DNA of 33,917 nt, from NCBI GenBank assembly GCA_025964325.1, contig JAOPZA010000213.1:1-33917 (forward strand), read 5' to 3'. Every line of letters begins with the position of its first letter. The first letter of the stretch is position 1. Shown here piece after piece: positions 1 through 7,933 of this stretch. The position numbers were made by a program, and so were the translations under genes. The notes under the pieces were generated by a model that did no database searches, had not been told where the DNA came from, and saw only the letters and a list, made by a program, of their open reading frames with translations. This DNA is from Conexibacter sp. (GTDB taxonomy: Bacteria > Actinomycetota > Thermoleophilia > Solirubrobacterales > Solirubrobacteraceae).

Positions 1-1487
1 CTGCCGCCGTCGCGACCGGCGCGTTCGAGCAAGGCGGCGCCGGAGGCGCGGTCCTCGACGACGGCGGCCCGCAGGCGGCCCTCGAGCGCGGCCGCGAGGG
101 CGAGCTCGTAGCCGGCGTCGACCTCGAGCGCGTCGGCGAGCGCGGGCGCACCGCCGGGCGCACCGGCCTGGGCCCGCAGGAACTGGTTCGCGGCCGCAAG
201 CTCGCCGCCGACGCGCGCCGCCTCGCGGCGCGCGGTCTCGACGACGCGCTCTGCGGCACGGCGCGCCTGGCGCGCAGCCTCGGCGCGTGCTTCCGCCTCG
301 GCCAGTCTCGCGCGGCGCTCGTCGGCAACGGCCCGCAGTCCCTCGACCTCGGCCGCCGCGCTCGCGCGGCGCTGCTCGAGCTCGGCCAGCTCGCGTTCCA
401 GCTCGGTCGTGCGATCGCGTTCGAGCGTCTCCAGCTCGGCCTGCAGCGCGGTGACGCGGCCGGCGGCCTCCTCGTCGGGCACGTCGCCGGCGGCCTGGGC
501 GTGGAGCGCGTCGAGCTCGGCCTCGTGGCGCACGATCCGCTCGGCCAGCGACGACGTGGCGCCGCGGACCGCCTCGAGCCGCATGCCGACGCGCTCGCCG
601 GCGGCGCGCGCGCGATAGGCGCGGCCCGACAGCTCCTCGCGCTGCTCGCTGCGCTCCTGCAGCGCCTGCTCCGCCGCCTCGCGCCGCTTCGCGACGGCGC
701 CGAGCGCCTGCTCGGCCTCGTCGCGGCGGGCGCGAGCGGCGACGACGGCGGCTTCCGCCTGCGCGAGCTCGAGCCGGTTCGCGCGGACGCTGTCGCGACC
801 CAGCTCCCAGCGCGCCTCGAGCGACTGGCGTTCGAGGCGCTCGTGCAGCTCGGCGGCCTCCGCCTGGCGCTTGAGCGGCCGCAGGCGCGAGCGCGCCTCG
901 CGCTCGACGTCGAGCGCGCGGTCGAGGTTGTCCTGCGTGCGCTGGAGCTTCAGCTGGGCGCGGCGACGGCGCTTGCGATGCTTGCCGAGGCCGGCCGCCT
1001 CCTCGATCAGCATCCGCCGGTCGCGCGGCTTCGAGGTCACGATCCCCTCGACGCGGCCCTGCGAGATGACCGAGTGCGACTCCTTGCCGAGCCCGGTGTC
1101 GGACAGCACCTCGAGCACGTCCGCGAGGCGGCAGCGGGCGCCGTTGAGGCGGTACTCGCCGTCGCCGGAGCGGTCGAGGCGGCGCGTGATCGAGACCTCC
1201 GCGAAGTCCATCTCGAGGGTTCCGTCGCCGTTGTCGAGCACGAGCTCGACCTCCGCCTGCTGGCTCGCCTTGCGCCCGTGGCCGCCGCCGAAGATGACGT
1301 CCTGCATCGACTGACCGCGGACGGCCAGCGGCGACTGCTCGCCCATCGCCCACAGGACCGCGTCGGTGACGTTCGACTTGCCGGAGCCGTTCGGGCCGAC
1401 GACGACGCTGACGCCCTCGCCGAACGCGAGCCGCGTGCGGTCCGGGAACGACTTGAAGCCCTTCAGCGTGAGCGATCTCAGATGCAC
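1..1487 (-). CDS. smc: Chromosome segregation protein SMC, N-terminal part (cut by window edge)
   Basis: Condensin ATPase that organises and segregates the chromosome. About 495 N-terminal codons are present. The head begins LRSLTLKGFKSF and carries a Walker A motif GPNGSGKSN near residue 33, followed by the Q-loop region (MQDVIFGGG) and the conserved LIEEAAGLGKHRKRRR stretch where the first coiled coil starts. A long Ala/Glu/Arg-rich coiled coil follows. The last readable codons (LEVDAGYELALAAALEG, then LRAAVVEDRASG) look like the start of the hinge, so the second arm, signature motif and Walker B lie outside the window. The chosen start is GTG at 1487, 4 nt after the rnc stop, because the ATG at 1495 runs into a stop after five codons. 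Last gene of the run led by the DUF177 gene. High certainty of family. Confidence 0.96.
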   Translation of the reverse strand, partial: MHLRSLTLKGFKSFPDRTRLAFGEGVSVVVGPNGSGKSNVTDAVLWAMGEQSPLAVRGQSMQDVIFGGGHGRKASQQAEVELVLDNGDGTLEMDFAEVSITRRLDRSGDGEYRLNGARCRLADVLEVLSDTGLGKESHSVISQGRVEGIVTSKPRDRRMLIEEAAGLGKHRKRRRRAQLKLQRTQDNLDRALDVEREARSRLRPLKRQAEAAELHERLERQSLEARWELGRDSVRANRLELAQAEAAVVAARARRDEAEQALGAVAKRREAAEQALQERSEQREELSGRAYRARAAGERVGMRLEAVRGATSSLAERIVRHEAELDALHAQAAGDVPDEEAAGRVTALQAELETLERDRTTELERELAELEQRRASAAAEVEGLRAVADERRARLAEAEARAEAARQARRAAERVVETARREAARVGGELAAANQFLRAQAGAPGGAPALADALEVDAGYELALAAALEGRLRAAVVEDRASGAALLERAGRDGG

Positions 1488-1491
1488 GCGG

Positions 1492-2109
1492 TCATGCTCC
1501 CATCGCCTCGAGCGCGGCGCGAGCGGCCTCCTGCTCGGCGTCCTTCTTGCTGCGGCCGCGACCGCGGCCGACCTCGGCGCCGGCGACCTCGGCGACGACG
1601 GCGAAGACGCGGTCGTGCGGCGGTCCCTCCTCCGCCGCGACGGTGTAGGCGACGACCTCGCCGCGACGGGCGAGGCGCTCCTGCAGCGCCGACTTGAAGT
1701 CGACGGGATGCTCGAGCGCCTCCTCGATCTCCGGCTCGAATGCCTCGACGACGGCCTCGGCGGTCGCCTCGTAGCCGAACGCGAGGTAGCAGGCGCCGAT
1801 CACGGCCTCGATCACGGAGGCGAGCACCCGCTCGGTGCGCACGAGCGCGCCGGCGTTCTGCCCGATCCCGTCCGGTGCCGCGGCGCGCAGTCGCTCCGGC
1901 ACGCCGAGCCGCTCCGCGACCGCCATGCAGGAGCGCCCGGAGACCGCCTGCGCGCGGATCTTCGTCAGACGCCCGGCGCCGAAGCGGTCGGCCTCGAGGC
2001 GCGGGTACAGGTGCGTCGTGACCGCGAGCCCGAGCACGCTGTCACCGAGGAAGGCGAGGCGCTCGTAGGACTCCGAGCGGCGGTCGGTCCACGAGGAATG
2101 GGTGAACAC
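1492..2109 (-). CDS. rnc: Ribonuclease III with altered active site
   Basis: Double-strand-specific endoribonuclease that matures rRNA and processes structured mRNA. 205 residues from the GTG at 2109: RNase III domain with the signature ERLAFLGDSVLGLAV near residue 16, then a C-terminal dsRNA-binding domain (DFKSALQERL to RSKKDAEQEAARAAL). The GTG start omits the family's first helix. The same frame is open to a CTG at 2163, just after the acpP stop, and those 18 codons (LRRLADLLDRLPEDLGRQ) look like that helix, so the true start is probably the CTG with coupling to acpP. Odd: by alignment to E. coli, metal ligands E41 and D114 are Ala and Ser here (ERLAFLGD; VLASVIEAVIG), while D45 and E117 are kept. 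Family assignment firm, activity uncertain. Confidence 0.9.
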   Translation of the reverse strand: MFTHSSWTDRRSESYERLAFLGDSVLGLAVTTHLYPRLEADRFGAGRLTKIRAQAVSGRSCMAVAERLGVPERLRAAAPDGIGQNAGALVRTERVLASVIEAVIGACYLAFGYEATAEAVVEAFEPEIEEALEHPVDFKSALQERLARRGEVVAYTVAAEEGPPHDRVFAVVAEVAGAEVGRGRGRSKKDAEQEAARAALEAMGA

Positions 2110-2166
2110 CTGCCGCCCCAGGTCCTCCGGCAGGCGATCGAGCAGGTCGGCGAGGCGGCGCAGCGG

Positions 2167-2430
2167 TCAGGGCCCCGGCTCGCGGTCGGCGACCCCTTCG
2201 GCGATGACGAAGTCGACCGCCTGGCCGACCGTGAGGATCTTCGCCGCCTGCTCGTCGGAGATGTGGACGCCGTAGCTGTCCTCCAGCTCCTGCACGAGCG
2301 TGTAGAGGTCGAGCGAGTCGGCCTCGAGATCCTCCCGGAAGCGGGTGGACTCGTCGACGCGCTCCGGCTGGATGGTCAGCTCGTCGACGAGATGCGCCCG
2401 GATGAGGGTGAGAACCTGCTCGCGTGTCAT
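2167..2430 (-). CDS. acpP: Acyl carrier protein
   Basis: Carries growing acyl chains of type II fatty acid synthesis on a 4'-phosphopantetheine arm. 87 residues, normal for the family, acidic and helical. The attachment serine lies in EADSLDLYTLVQELED (the DSL motif, near residue 39), with the usual hydrophobic helix II after it and the V(H)ISDEQAAKI helix III region. The ATG overlaps the plsX stop as ATGA, so the two are translationally coupled, and the stop abuts the upstream extension of rnc. The plsX-acpP-rnc-smc order is common in bacteria and supports the housekeeping role. Confidence 0.95.
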   Translation of the reverse strand: MTREQVLTLIRAHLVDELTIQPERVDESTRFREDLEADSLDLYTLVQELEDSYGVHISDEQAAKILTVGQAVDFVIAEGVADREPGP

Positions 2431-3455
2431 GGAGCCTGCACGCTAGCCGGCGTGTCGGACGGCGACTGGCGTAGTGCGCCGGCCGCGTCGAGCGCCGTCA
2501 GCGTCCGCGTGACGACGTCCTCGCGGACCGCGCGCTCGGCGACCTCGATCGCCCGCGCGAAGCCGCGGCGCGTGAAGCGGCCGTGCGCGACGACGCCGAC
2601 GCGACGCAGGCCGAGCATGTACGCCCCACCCTGCACCTCGGGGTCGATCGTCTCGTGCAGGGCGTGCAGCGGACGCCGCAGCAGCAGCCCGCCGATGCGG
2701 CCCCGCGGGCTCTGGCTGGCGACCTCTCTGATCGAGCGCATCAGCTTGTTCGAGACGCCCTCCATCAGCTTCAGCGTGACGTTGCCGGTGAAGCCGTCCA
2801 TGACGACGACGTCGGCGACGCCCTCCGTCACGCCGGTGCCCTCGACGTTGCCGACGAACGTGATGCCCGCGGACTCGGACAGGCGTTGGTGGGCGGCAAC
2901 GACGTCGGGGGTGCCGCGGCCGGCCTCCTCGCCGTTGCTGAGCAGGCCCACGCGCGGCGAGGCGACCCCCATCACGCTCTGCGCGAAGGCGGCGCCCATG
3001 TAGGCGAACTGGACGAGGTGCTCGGGCCGCACCTCGACGTTCGCCCCGACGTCGAGCAGCAGCACGGGCGCGCCCGGGACCGGCATCGGCAGCGCGAGCG
3101 CCGGACGGTGGATGCCGCGGGCGCGCTTGATGTTGAAGAGGCCGGCGGCGAGGGCCGCTCCGGTCGAGCCGCCGGAGACGAGCGCGTCCGCCTCGCCGGC
3201 GGCGACCGCCCGCGCGGCGAGCACGATCGAGGCGTCCGGCGTCGAGCGGACGGCGTTCGCGGGATCGGGCGCCTTCGCGATCGAGACCGGAGCGTCGATC
3301 ACCTCGACGCCGTCGGGGACCGGTCCGATCTCCGCGGCGGGACCGAACAGCAGTACGCGCGTGCCGCTCGCGGCCGCGATCGCAGCACCGGCGGCGACCT
3401 CGGCAGGACCGAGGTCGGCACCGTTCGCGTCCACGGCGACCGTGATCGGCGGCAC
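2427..3455 (-). CDS. plsX: Phosphate acyltransferase PlsX
   Basis: Converts acyl-ACP and phosphate to acyl-phosphate, the donor for glycerol-3-phosphate acylation by PlsY at the membrane. 342 residues, typical length. It begins with the family's N-terminal strand and motif, here VAVDANGADLGP in place of the usual DAMGGDhaP, and continues with STGAALAAGLF, RPALALPMP, LLLDVGANVEVRPEHLVQFAYMG and the conserved VVMDGFTGNVTLKLMEG segment. Start is GTG at 3455, 16 nt downstream of rpmF. The Met-to-Asn and Gly-to-Ala changes in the first motif are mild. Function confident by length, motifs and context beside acpP and rpmF. Confidence 0.95.
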   Translation of the reverse strand: MPPITVAVDANGADLGPAEVAAGAAIAAASGTRVLLFGPAAEIGPVPDGVEVIDAPVSIAKAPDPANAVRSTPDASIVLAARAVAAGEADALVSGGSTGAALAAGLFNIKRARGIHRPALALPMPVPGAPVLLLDVGANVEVRPEHLVQFAYMGAAFAQSVMGVASPRVGLLSNGEEAGRGTPDVVAAHQRLSESAGITFVGNVEGTGVTEGVADVVVMDGFTGNVTLKLMEGVSNKLMRSIREVASQSPRGRIGGLLLRRPLHALHETIDPEVQGGAYMLGLRRVGVVAHGRFTRRGFARAIEVAERAVREDVVTRTLTALDAAGALRQSPSDTPASVQAP

Positions 3456-3471
3456 GGCGAGAGGACGCGGG

Positions 3472-3663
3472 TTAGGCGTCTTCGCCGCTGGCCGTGACGA
3501 TCACGTCACGACCGGCGTACGTGCCACACGTCGGACAGACGCGGTGCGGCAGCCGCGGGCTGTGACAATGCGGGCACGCGTGGGTGCTCGGCGGCGTGAT
3601 CTTGTGCTGCGAGCGGCGCTTGTTTGTGCGCGAGTGGGATTGCTTCTGCTTCGGGACAGCCAT
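3472..3663 (-). CDS. rpmF: Large ribosomal subunit protein bL32, zinc-binding form
   Basis: Small basic 50S protein. 63 residues beginning MAVPKQKQSHSRTNKRRSQH, the standard L32 N-terminus. Two CxxC pairs (CPHC and CPTC) make a zinc ribbon, so this is the zinc-containing paralogue type. The C-terminal tail TYAGRDVIV matches the family. It precedes plsX, the usual bacterial arrangement. A TAGCCT box lies 10 nt upstream of the ATG, so besides read-through from the DUF177 gene it may have its own promoter. Confidence 0.97.
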   Translation of the reverse strand: MAVPKQKQSHSRTNKRRSQHKITPPSTHACPHCHSPRLPHRVCPTCGTYAGRDVIVTASGEDA

Positions 3664-3673
3664 TGAGCGGAGC

Positions 3674-3679
3674 AGGCTA
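3674..3679 (-). promoter_or_regulatory. Candidate -10 box upstream of rpmF
   Basis: Minus-strand TAGCCT, 10 nt before the rpmF ATG, fits TANNNT. No clear -35 is seen. Spacing suggests a transcript with little or no leader. Weak alone; supported by the same arrangement before several other genes of the window. Confidence 0.35.
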
Positions 3680-3729
3680 CCAGGCGCGGCGGCGCGGGGT
3701 CACGTGGCTGCTGGGATGGGGCATCCGAT

Positions 3730-4248
3730 CTAGAGCTCCAGCTCGCGCAGCTTGGCCCAGCGCGGGTCGGGGGCCGCCTCGTGCGCGTGGTCGGGCCCCG
3801 CTTCGTTGAGGTTCTCGCCGCAGGTCGGGCAGAGCCCGGCGCAGTCGGGTCGGCAGAGGACCTTCGCCGGCAGCGTCAGCGCGAGCGCGTCGTTGGCCCA
3901 GGCGCCGACGTCGAGGACCTGGTCGGTCACGTAGGGGCTGTCGAGCTCCTCGTCTCTGCTGCCCGGCTGCTCGACCTCGCGCGCGTCGACGGTCGAGTGG
4001 TGCCCGGCCGGCTCGAGGCAGCGCACGCACGGTCCGCGCAGCTCGGCCTCGAAGCGCAGTCGCAGCGCGTAGCCCTCGCCGGTCGTCCGCGCGATGTCGA
4101 GCCGGACGGGCAGGACGGTGGGGTCGACGGTGTAGTGTTGCCCGCCGAGGTCGAACGGCTCGAGCGCGACCTCGAGGTCGATGTGGCGGCCCTCGCCGGA
4201 GGTCAGGCGCAGCGGGGCGAGATCGAAGCTGTCAAGGCGATTGGTCAC
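3730..4248 (-). CDS. DUF177 / YceD family protein
   Basis: Member of the DUF177 (YceD) family, linked in many bacteria to rpmF and implicated in 23S rRNA or ribosome metabolism; the molecular role is not settled. 172 residues. An N-terminal beta-rich half is followed by GPCVRCLEPAG and a C-terminal metal-binding-like segment CRPDCAGLCPTCGENLNEAG, giving paired cysteines typical of the actinobacterial form, and a C-terminal DPRWAKLRELEL that matches the family's DPRWa.L..L ending. Start is GTG at 4248. An ATG at 4252 is out of frame. First gene of the run DUF177-rpmF-plsX-acpP-rnc-smc. Confidence 0.9.
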   Translation of the reverse strand: MTNRLDSFDLAPLRLTSGEGRHIDLEVALEPFDLGGQHYTVDPTVLPVRLDIARTTGEGYALRLRFEAELRGPCVRCLEPAGHHSTVDAREVEQPGSRDEELDSPYVTDQVLDVGAWANDALALTLPAKVLCRPDCAGLCPTCGENLNEAGPDHAHEAAPDPRWAKLRELEL

Positions 4249-4254
4249 GCATTG

Positions 4255-4260
4255 AGGTTA
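4255..4260 (-). promoter_or_regulatory. Candidate -10 box upstream of the DUF177 gene
   Basis: Minus-strand TAACCT, 6 nt before the GTG start, fits TANNNT. No convincing -35 hexamer is visible. The spacing would place the transcription start at or within a base or two of the start codon, i.e. a leaderless mRNA. Confidence 0.35.
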
Positions 4261-4298
4261 GCGATCTGGCAGGCGTTTCCTGACGCGCGGAGGTCAGC

Positions 4299-5921
4299 TC
4301 AGCGCAGCTCGCGCTTGACGATCTTCCCCGTCGCATTGCGCGGCAGCTGCTCGACGAACTCGACCTCGCGCGGCACCTTGTACGCGGCGAGGTTCTGCTT
4401 CACGTACCCCTTCAGCTCGTGCTCGGTCGCCTCCTCGCCCGCGTTGAGCGCGACGACGGCCTTCAGCCGCTGGCCCCACTCGTCGTCCTCGACGCCGAGG
4501 ACGGCGACCTCGCGCACGGCCGGGTGGCCGGCGAGCAGGTCCTCGACCTCGGACGGGAAGACGTTCTCGCCGCCCGAGATGATCATGTCGTCGTCGCGGC
4601 CGTCGACGAAGAGACGGCCGGCGGGGTCGAAGTGGCCGACGTCGCCGGAGGACATCAGGTCGCCGAGCAGCGCCTTGCTGCCTCCGCCGGTGTAGCCCTC
4701 GAACGGCAGCTCGTTGCCGACGAAGATGCGGCCGCTGCGGCCGGGAGCGACCTCGCGGTCGTGCTCGTCGAAGAGCTTCACGATCGTGCCACGCGGCGGA
4801 CGTCCCGCCGTGCCCGGCGCGGCGCGCAGGTCGGCCGGCGTGGCGATCGTCGCCCACGCGACCTCGGTCGAGCCGTAGAGGTTGTAGAGCGTGTCGCCGA
4901 AGCGATCCATCACGCGCTGCGCGAGCGGGCCCGGCAGCGCGGAGCCGCTGGCGGCGATCACGCGCAGCGACGAGAGGTCGTAGCGCGCGAGCACCTCGTC
5001 GGGCAGCTCGAGGATCCGCTGCAGCATCACCGGCACGACGATCAGCGCGTCCGCACGGTGACGCGCGATCGTGCGCAGCGTCCCCTCCGGGTCGAAGCGG
5101 CGGCGCAGCACGAGCGTCGCGCCGAGCGGCACGCCGAGCGTGAAGTGCGCGAGGCCCCAGGTGTGGAACAGCGGGGCGGCGATGACGGTCGTGCCGTGCG
5201 CGTGCAGCGGGATCTTCGACAGCAGCGCGGCGGCCGGGTCGAGCGAGCCCGGGCTGCTGCGGCGCGCGCCCTTCGGCGCGCCGGTCGTGCCCGAGGTGAG
5301 GATGATCACGCGACCCGGCTCGGCCGGCGCGGGCACGCCCTTCGGGTCGCCCTCGGCGATCAGGTCCTCGACGATCGGGTCGCCGCCCACGCCGTTGCTG
5401 CCGCCCTCGCCGTCGCGCCAGGCGATGAAGCGCTTGCGGTCGGCGCGAACGCCCTCGACGACGGGGGCGAACTCCTCGTCGTAGACGATCGCGGCCGCGT
5501 CCTCGCGCTCGACGACCTCCGTCAGCTGCGGCGCCGCGAACGCGGTGTTGAGGTAGATCACGTGAGCGCCGAGCTTGGCGCAGGCGACCGTGAGGTCGAT
5601 GAAGCCGCGGTGGTTGCGGCACATGATCGCGACGCGGTCGCCGGGCCGCAGGCCGTGGCGCTGCAACGAGCTCGCAAGCGCGTTCGTGCGGCGCTGCTCC
5701 TCGGCGTAGGTCAGCGTCCCGAGCTCGTCGATGATCGCCGGCTGGGCGGGCGAGCGGGCGGCGGTGACGGCAAGCGCGCCGGCCGAGGTCGTGCCCCAGC
5801 GGCGCAGGCCGTACAGGGCCCGGGCCAGGCGGTCGGGCCGCATCGGCGCGAGGAAGCCGGACCGCAGCAGCGTCGTGGCGACGTGCGCGCGCTGCAGCAA
5901 GCGGTCGTTCACGACGGGCAC
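4299..5921 (-). CDS. AMP-forming acyl-CoA ligase (FadD2/FadD12-like)
   Basis: ANL-superfamily enzyme that adenylates a carboxylic acid, probably a medium/long-chain fatty acid, and transfers it to CoA. 540 residues, full length. Motifs in order: P-loop ILTSGTTGAPKG near residue 209; APLFHTWG; SGSALPG; YGSTEVAW; SSGDVGHFDPAG; the hinge aspartate in GRDDDMIISGGENVFPSEVE; and the catalytic lysine in RNATGKIVKREL at the C-terminus. The N-terminal region before the AMP domain (RPDRLARALYGLRRWG) resembles mycobacterial FadD2/FadD12 ligases. Start is GTG at 5921. The substrate cannot be read from sequence. It stands between the phospholipid-initiation run and an unknown gene, probably as its own unit or downstream of the 314-residue protein (58-nt gap). 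Confidence 0.9.
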   Translation of the reverse strand: MPVVNDRLLQRAHVATTLLRSGFLAPMRPDRLARALYGLRRWGTTSAGALAVTAARSPAQPAIIDELGTLTYAEEQRRTNALASSLQRHGLRPGDRVAIMCRNHRGFIDLTVACAKLGAHVIYLNTAFAAPQLTEVVEREDAAAIVYDEEFAPVVEGVRADRKRFIAWRDGEGGSNGVGGDPIVEDLIAEGDPKGVPAPAEPGRVIILTSGTTGAPKGARRSSPGSLDPAAALLSKIPLHAHGTTVIAAPLFHTWGLAHFTLGVPLGATLVLRRRFDPEGTLRTIARHRADALIVVPVMLQRILELPDEVLARYDLSSLRVIAASGSALPGPLAQRVMDRFGDTLYNLYGSTEVAWATIATPADLRAAPGTAGRPPRGTIVKLFDEHDREVAPGRSGRIFVGNELPFEGYTGGGSKALLGDLMSSGDVGHFDPAGRLFVDGRDDDMIISGGENVFPSEVEDLLAGHPAVREVAVLGVEDDEWGQRLKAVVALNAGEEATEHELKGYVKQNLAAYKVPREVEFVEQLPRNATGKIVKRELR

Positions 5922-5979
5922 GGCCGGTATCCAACCATGGACGGCACCGTACGCGCCTCAGTCGTCGCGACCCGGCGCG

Positions 5980-6924
5980 TCACGGGAGCTCGAGGCCGCC
6001 CGGCGCCTCGCCGCGCTCGACGAACGCGTGGATCTCGGCGGCGCGCCGCGGATTGAGGAAGACGTGGCGCTGCCCGACGCTCGGCTTCTCCTGGAGCAGA
6101 CCGGCGTCGAGCAGCCGCTCGCCGATCTCGAGCGCGAGCGCGCGGTCGTGCCCGGCGAAGCCGCGCGCCAGATGGTCGATCTCGGTGTGGTAGCCGCCCC
6201 ACTTCCCCATGCCCATCAGGCGTTGGAGGATCCGCCGGGCGACGCGCCGACTGGGGTCGGCGTCCTCGTGCGGGCGCACGACCTCGCGCGTCGGGTCGAG
6301 CACCGCGAGGACGGCCTCCTCGTGCTCGGCGATCGAGTCGGCGTCGGCCGGGTGGCCGCCGAAGCGGCCGACCGCCTCGGCTATCCGCAGCGGGTGCAGG
6401 GCGCCGATCGGCGGCCGCAGCTCGACCGGCTCGCCGAGCGCGGCAGGGGGCGTCGCGTACGCCTCCGCGCGCAGCCGGTCGACCTCGGCGACGCTCTCCC
6501 CGAACGCCTCGACGGCCAGCTCGACCGCGTCGAGCGCGTCGGCGGCCTCGACCGGGAAGGCGAGCAGCAGCCAGCCCTCCCAGCTGCCGGCGCGCAGCTC
6601 GAGGTCCTCGGCCGCGCCGGCGTCCATCGCCACGGCGCCGTCGACGAGCGCGCCGACGAGCGTCGCGACGAGGTCCCACCCGCGGCCGGTGACCGCGTTC
6701 GGGTCGGCGCGCAGCGCCGGGTCGACGGGTGCGACCGCGACCAGCTCGCCGCCGAGCGCGGTGATCGCGACGGGCACCGGGACGGGGTAGCCGGCGCGGT
6801 TCTCGCCCAGCTGCTGCGCGCCGACGGCGAGCGCGTCGACCAGCTCGTCGCGGATCTGCGCGGCGCGCTCGCGCGGGGCGGCGATCCCGCCGGCATCGTT
6901 GAGGACGGCGGTCAGGCGGCTCAT
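5980..6924 (-). CDS. Conserved-looking protein of unknown function, possible C-terminal winged helix
   Basis: 314 residues, not recognised. No signal peptide or membrane helix. The first two thirds (about 1-190) are an acidic alpha/beta region with sequence WEGWLLLAFPVEAADALDAV. A Pro-rich linker (PPIGALHPLRIAEAVGRFGG) leads to a C-terminal part with KWGGYHTEIDHLARGF and ALEIGERLLDAGLLQEKPS, ending GQRHVFLNPRRAAEI. That last part has the helix-helix-strand feel of a winged-helix domain with an Arg/His wing. Codon usage fits a real gene. A TAGGCT box lies 6 nt before the ATG. No function is offered; a DNA-binding or nucleotide-sensing role is only a guess. Confidence 0.75.
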   Translation of the reverse strand: MSRLTAVLNDAGGIAAPRERAAQIRDELVDALAVGAQQLGENRAGYPVPVPVAITALGGELVAVAPVDPALRADPNAVTGRGWDLVATLVGALVDGAVAMDAGAAEDLELRAGSWEGWLLLAFPVEAADALDAVELAVEAFGESVAEVDRLRAEAYATPPAALGEPVELRPPIGALHPLRIAEAVGRFGGHPADADSIAEHEEAVLAVLDPTREVVRPHEDADPSRRVARRILQRLMGMGKWGGYHTEIDHLARGFAGHDRALALEIGERLLDAGLLQEKPSVGQRHVFLNPRRAAEIHAFVERGEAPGGLELP

Positions 6925-6930
6925 CGGCGG

Positions 6931-6936
6931 AGCCTA
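6931..6936 (-). promoter_or_regulatory. Candidate -10 box upstream of the 314-residue unknown gene
   Basis: Minus-strand TAGGCT, 6 nt before the ATG, fits TANNNT and would give a leaderless transcript. No -35 is recognised. Confidence 0.35.
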
Positions 6937-7009
6937 GATGGCGGGACGGTCGCGAGGCGCGCCGAGCGGCGCTGGCGCGCGGGCGCTCCGGCTCGATCGA
7001 GCTGGCGGT

Positions 7010-7198
7010 TAGATGGTCGATTCCATCGGATTCGTGGATGCGAGGGGTGCGGTGGGCGGATGCCAGACGTCGCCCGGTGTCGCAGCCGATCCTCGTTGGA
7101 TCGGCTGCGACGCCGGGTGGCGGCTGGCGCCGCCCAACGTGCGCCTCGCGCCGTGAAGGCTGGCGAAGCCAGCCCGAGATCGTGGACTCAATCATCTA
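7010..7198. repeat. Long imperfect palindrome filling an intergenic region
   Basis: The sequence folds back on itself around a 5-nt centre (7093-7097). The innermost 22 nt of the arms (7071-7092 and 7098-7119) agree at 20 positions. The outermost 16 nt also match (TAGATGGTCGATTCCA against the reverse complement of 7183-7198, 13 of 16), so the arms run the whole element. The right arm is about 18 nt longer and carries an extra perfect hairpin (7158-7174, GGCTGGC gaa GCCAGCC). A six-pair stem with loop TGGC lies at 7118-7133. The right end includes the stop codon of the neighbouring membrane-protein gene. No transposase is near. It may end transcription or be a small palindromic mobile element. 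Confidence 0.75.
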
Positions 7199-7933
7199 GG
7201 TGCAGACGCGGGCGCTTGGCGCCAGCGGGATGACGCCCCCCGCCGTGACGGCGAAGCCGGAGGGCGCGCTCGGGACGCGGAGCGGTCTGCCGTTCGCCGT
7301 GACGCGCGCGGTCGCGGCGCCGAGGCGGACGCGCAGCGAGGGCCGGCGCACCACCAGCGGCGTGGTCAGCGTGCCGTCGAAGATCCGATGGCCGGCGCCG
7401 TCGGCGACGCAGACGTGGACGGGCGCGGTCGGGGCGATGCGGAGCCGGATCGTCGTCGTGCCGGCGGCCGCCGGCGCCGTGTGGGTCCTCGCGGGTGCCG
7501 CGGCGGTCACCGGCGCGGTCGGAGCGGCCGCCGGCGCGGAGGCGGGCAGCGCGCTCACCTTCGCCCCCGTCCCGCCGGCCACGTTGCGCAGCAGCACCGC
7601 GACGACGACCAGCAGCACGATCGCGAGCAGGCCGGCGGCGCCGAAGCGGACGCGACGGTCGAGCGGGATGGCTGCGCGACGCGGCGGCGCGCGACGCAGC
7701 GTCACGACGCGGTCGAGCTCGGCGTGGGCGAGCGACGGGACGGCGACGACGCCGGCCAGCTCGAGCGCCGCCGTCGCACGCCGGCGCGTCGCCGCGTCCT
7801 CGCCGCCGAAGCGCTCCAGCAGCGCGCGGGCGGTCAGTCTGCGGCCGAACGGCGAGGCGCCCTCGCGCGCCAGCTCGGCGGCGACCTCGAGGTCCGGCAG
7901 TCGCACGGCGGGATCGTCGTCCGGCACGCTCAC
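7196..7933 (-). CDS. Single-pass membrane protein with RodZ-like (DUF4115) C-terminal domain
   Basis: 245 residues. The N-terminal ~90 residues are helical and cytoplasmic-looking (LPDLEVAAELAREG; ARALLERFGGEDAATRRRA). One strong membrane helix follows at about 98-114 (GLLAIVLLVVVAVLL), then a low-complexity Ala/Pro/Thr linker, then an extracytoplasmic beta domain. In that domain, APVHVCVADGAGHRIFDGTL, then LRVRLGAATARVTANGRPL and GGVIPL match the pattern of the RodZ C-terminal domain. A classic RodZ Xre-type helix-turn-helix is not evident. Two cysteines (VCVAD and the C-terminal VCT) could form a disulfide. Start is GTG at 7933, overlapping the rmuC stop as GTGA, so the two are coupled. A role in cell shape or envelope is inference. 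Confidence 0.7.
   Translation of the reverse strand: MSVPDDDPAVRLPDLEVAAELAREGASPFGRRLTARALLERFGGEDAATRRRATAALELAGVVAVPSLAHAELDRVVTLRRAPPRRAAIPLDRRVRFGAAGLLAIVLLVVVAVLLRNVAGGTGAKVSALPASAPAAAPTAPVTAAAPARTHTAPAAAGTTTIRLRIAPTAPVHVCVADGAGHRIFDGTLTTPLVVRRPSLRVRLGAATARVTANGRPLRVPSAPSGFAVTAGGVIPLAPSARVCT

Noticed and set aside
6925-7200. Small minus-strand ORF of about 60 codons (7009-7191)
   Set aside because: It lies wholly inside the palindrome, and its composition follows from the repeat.
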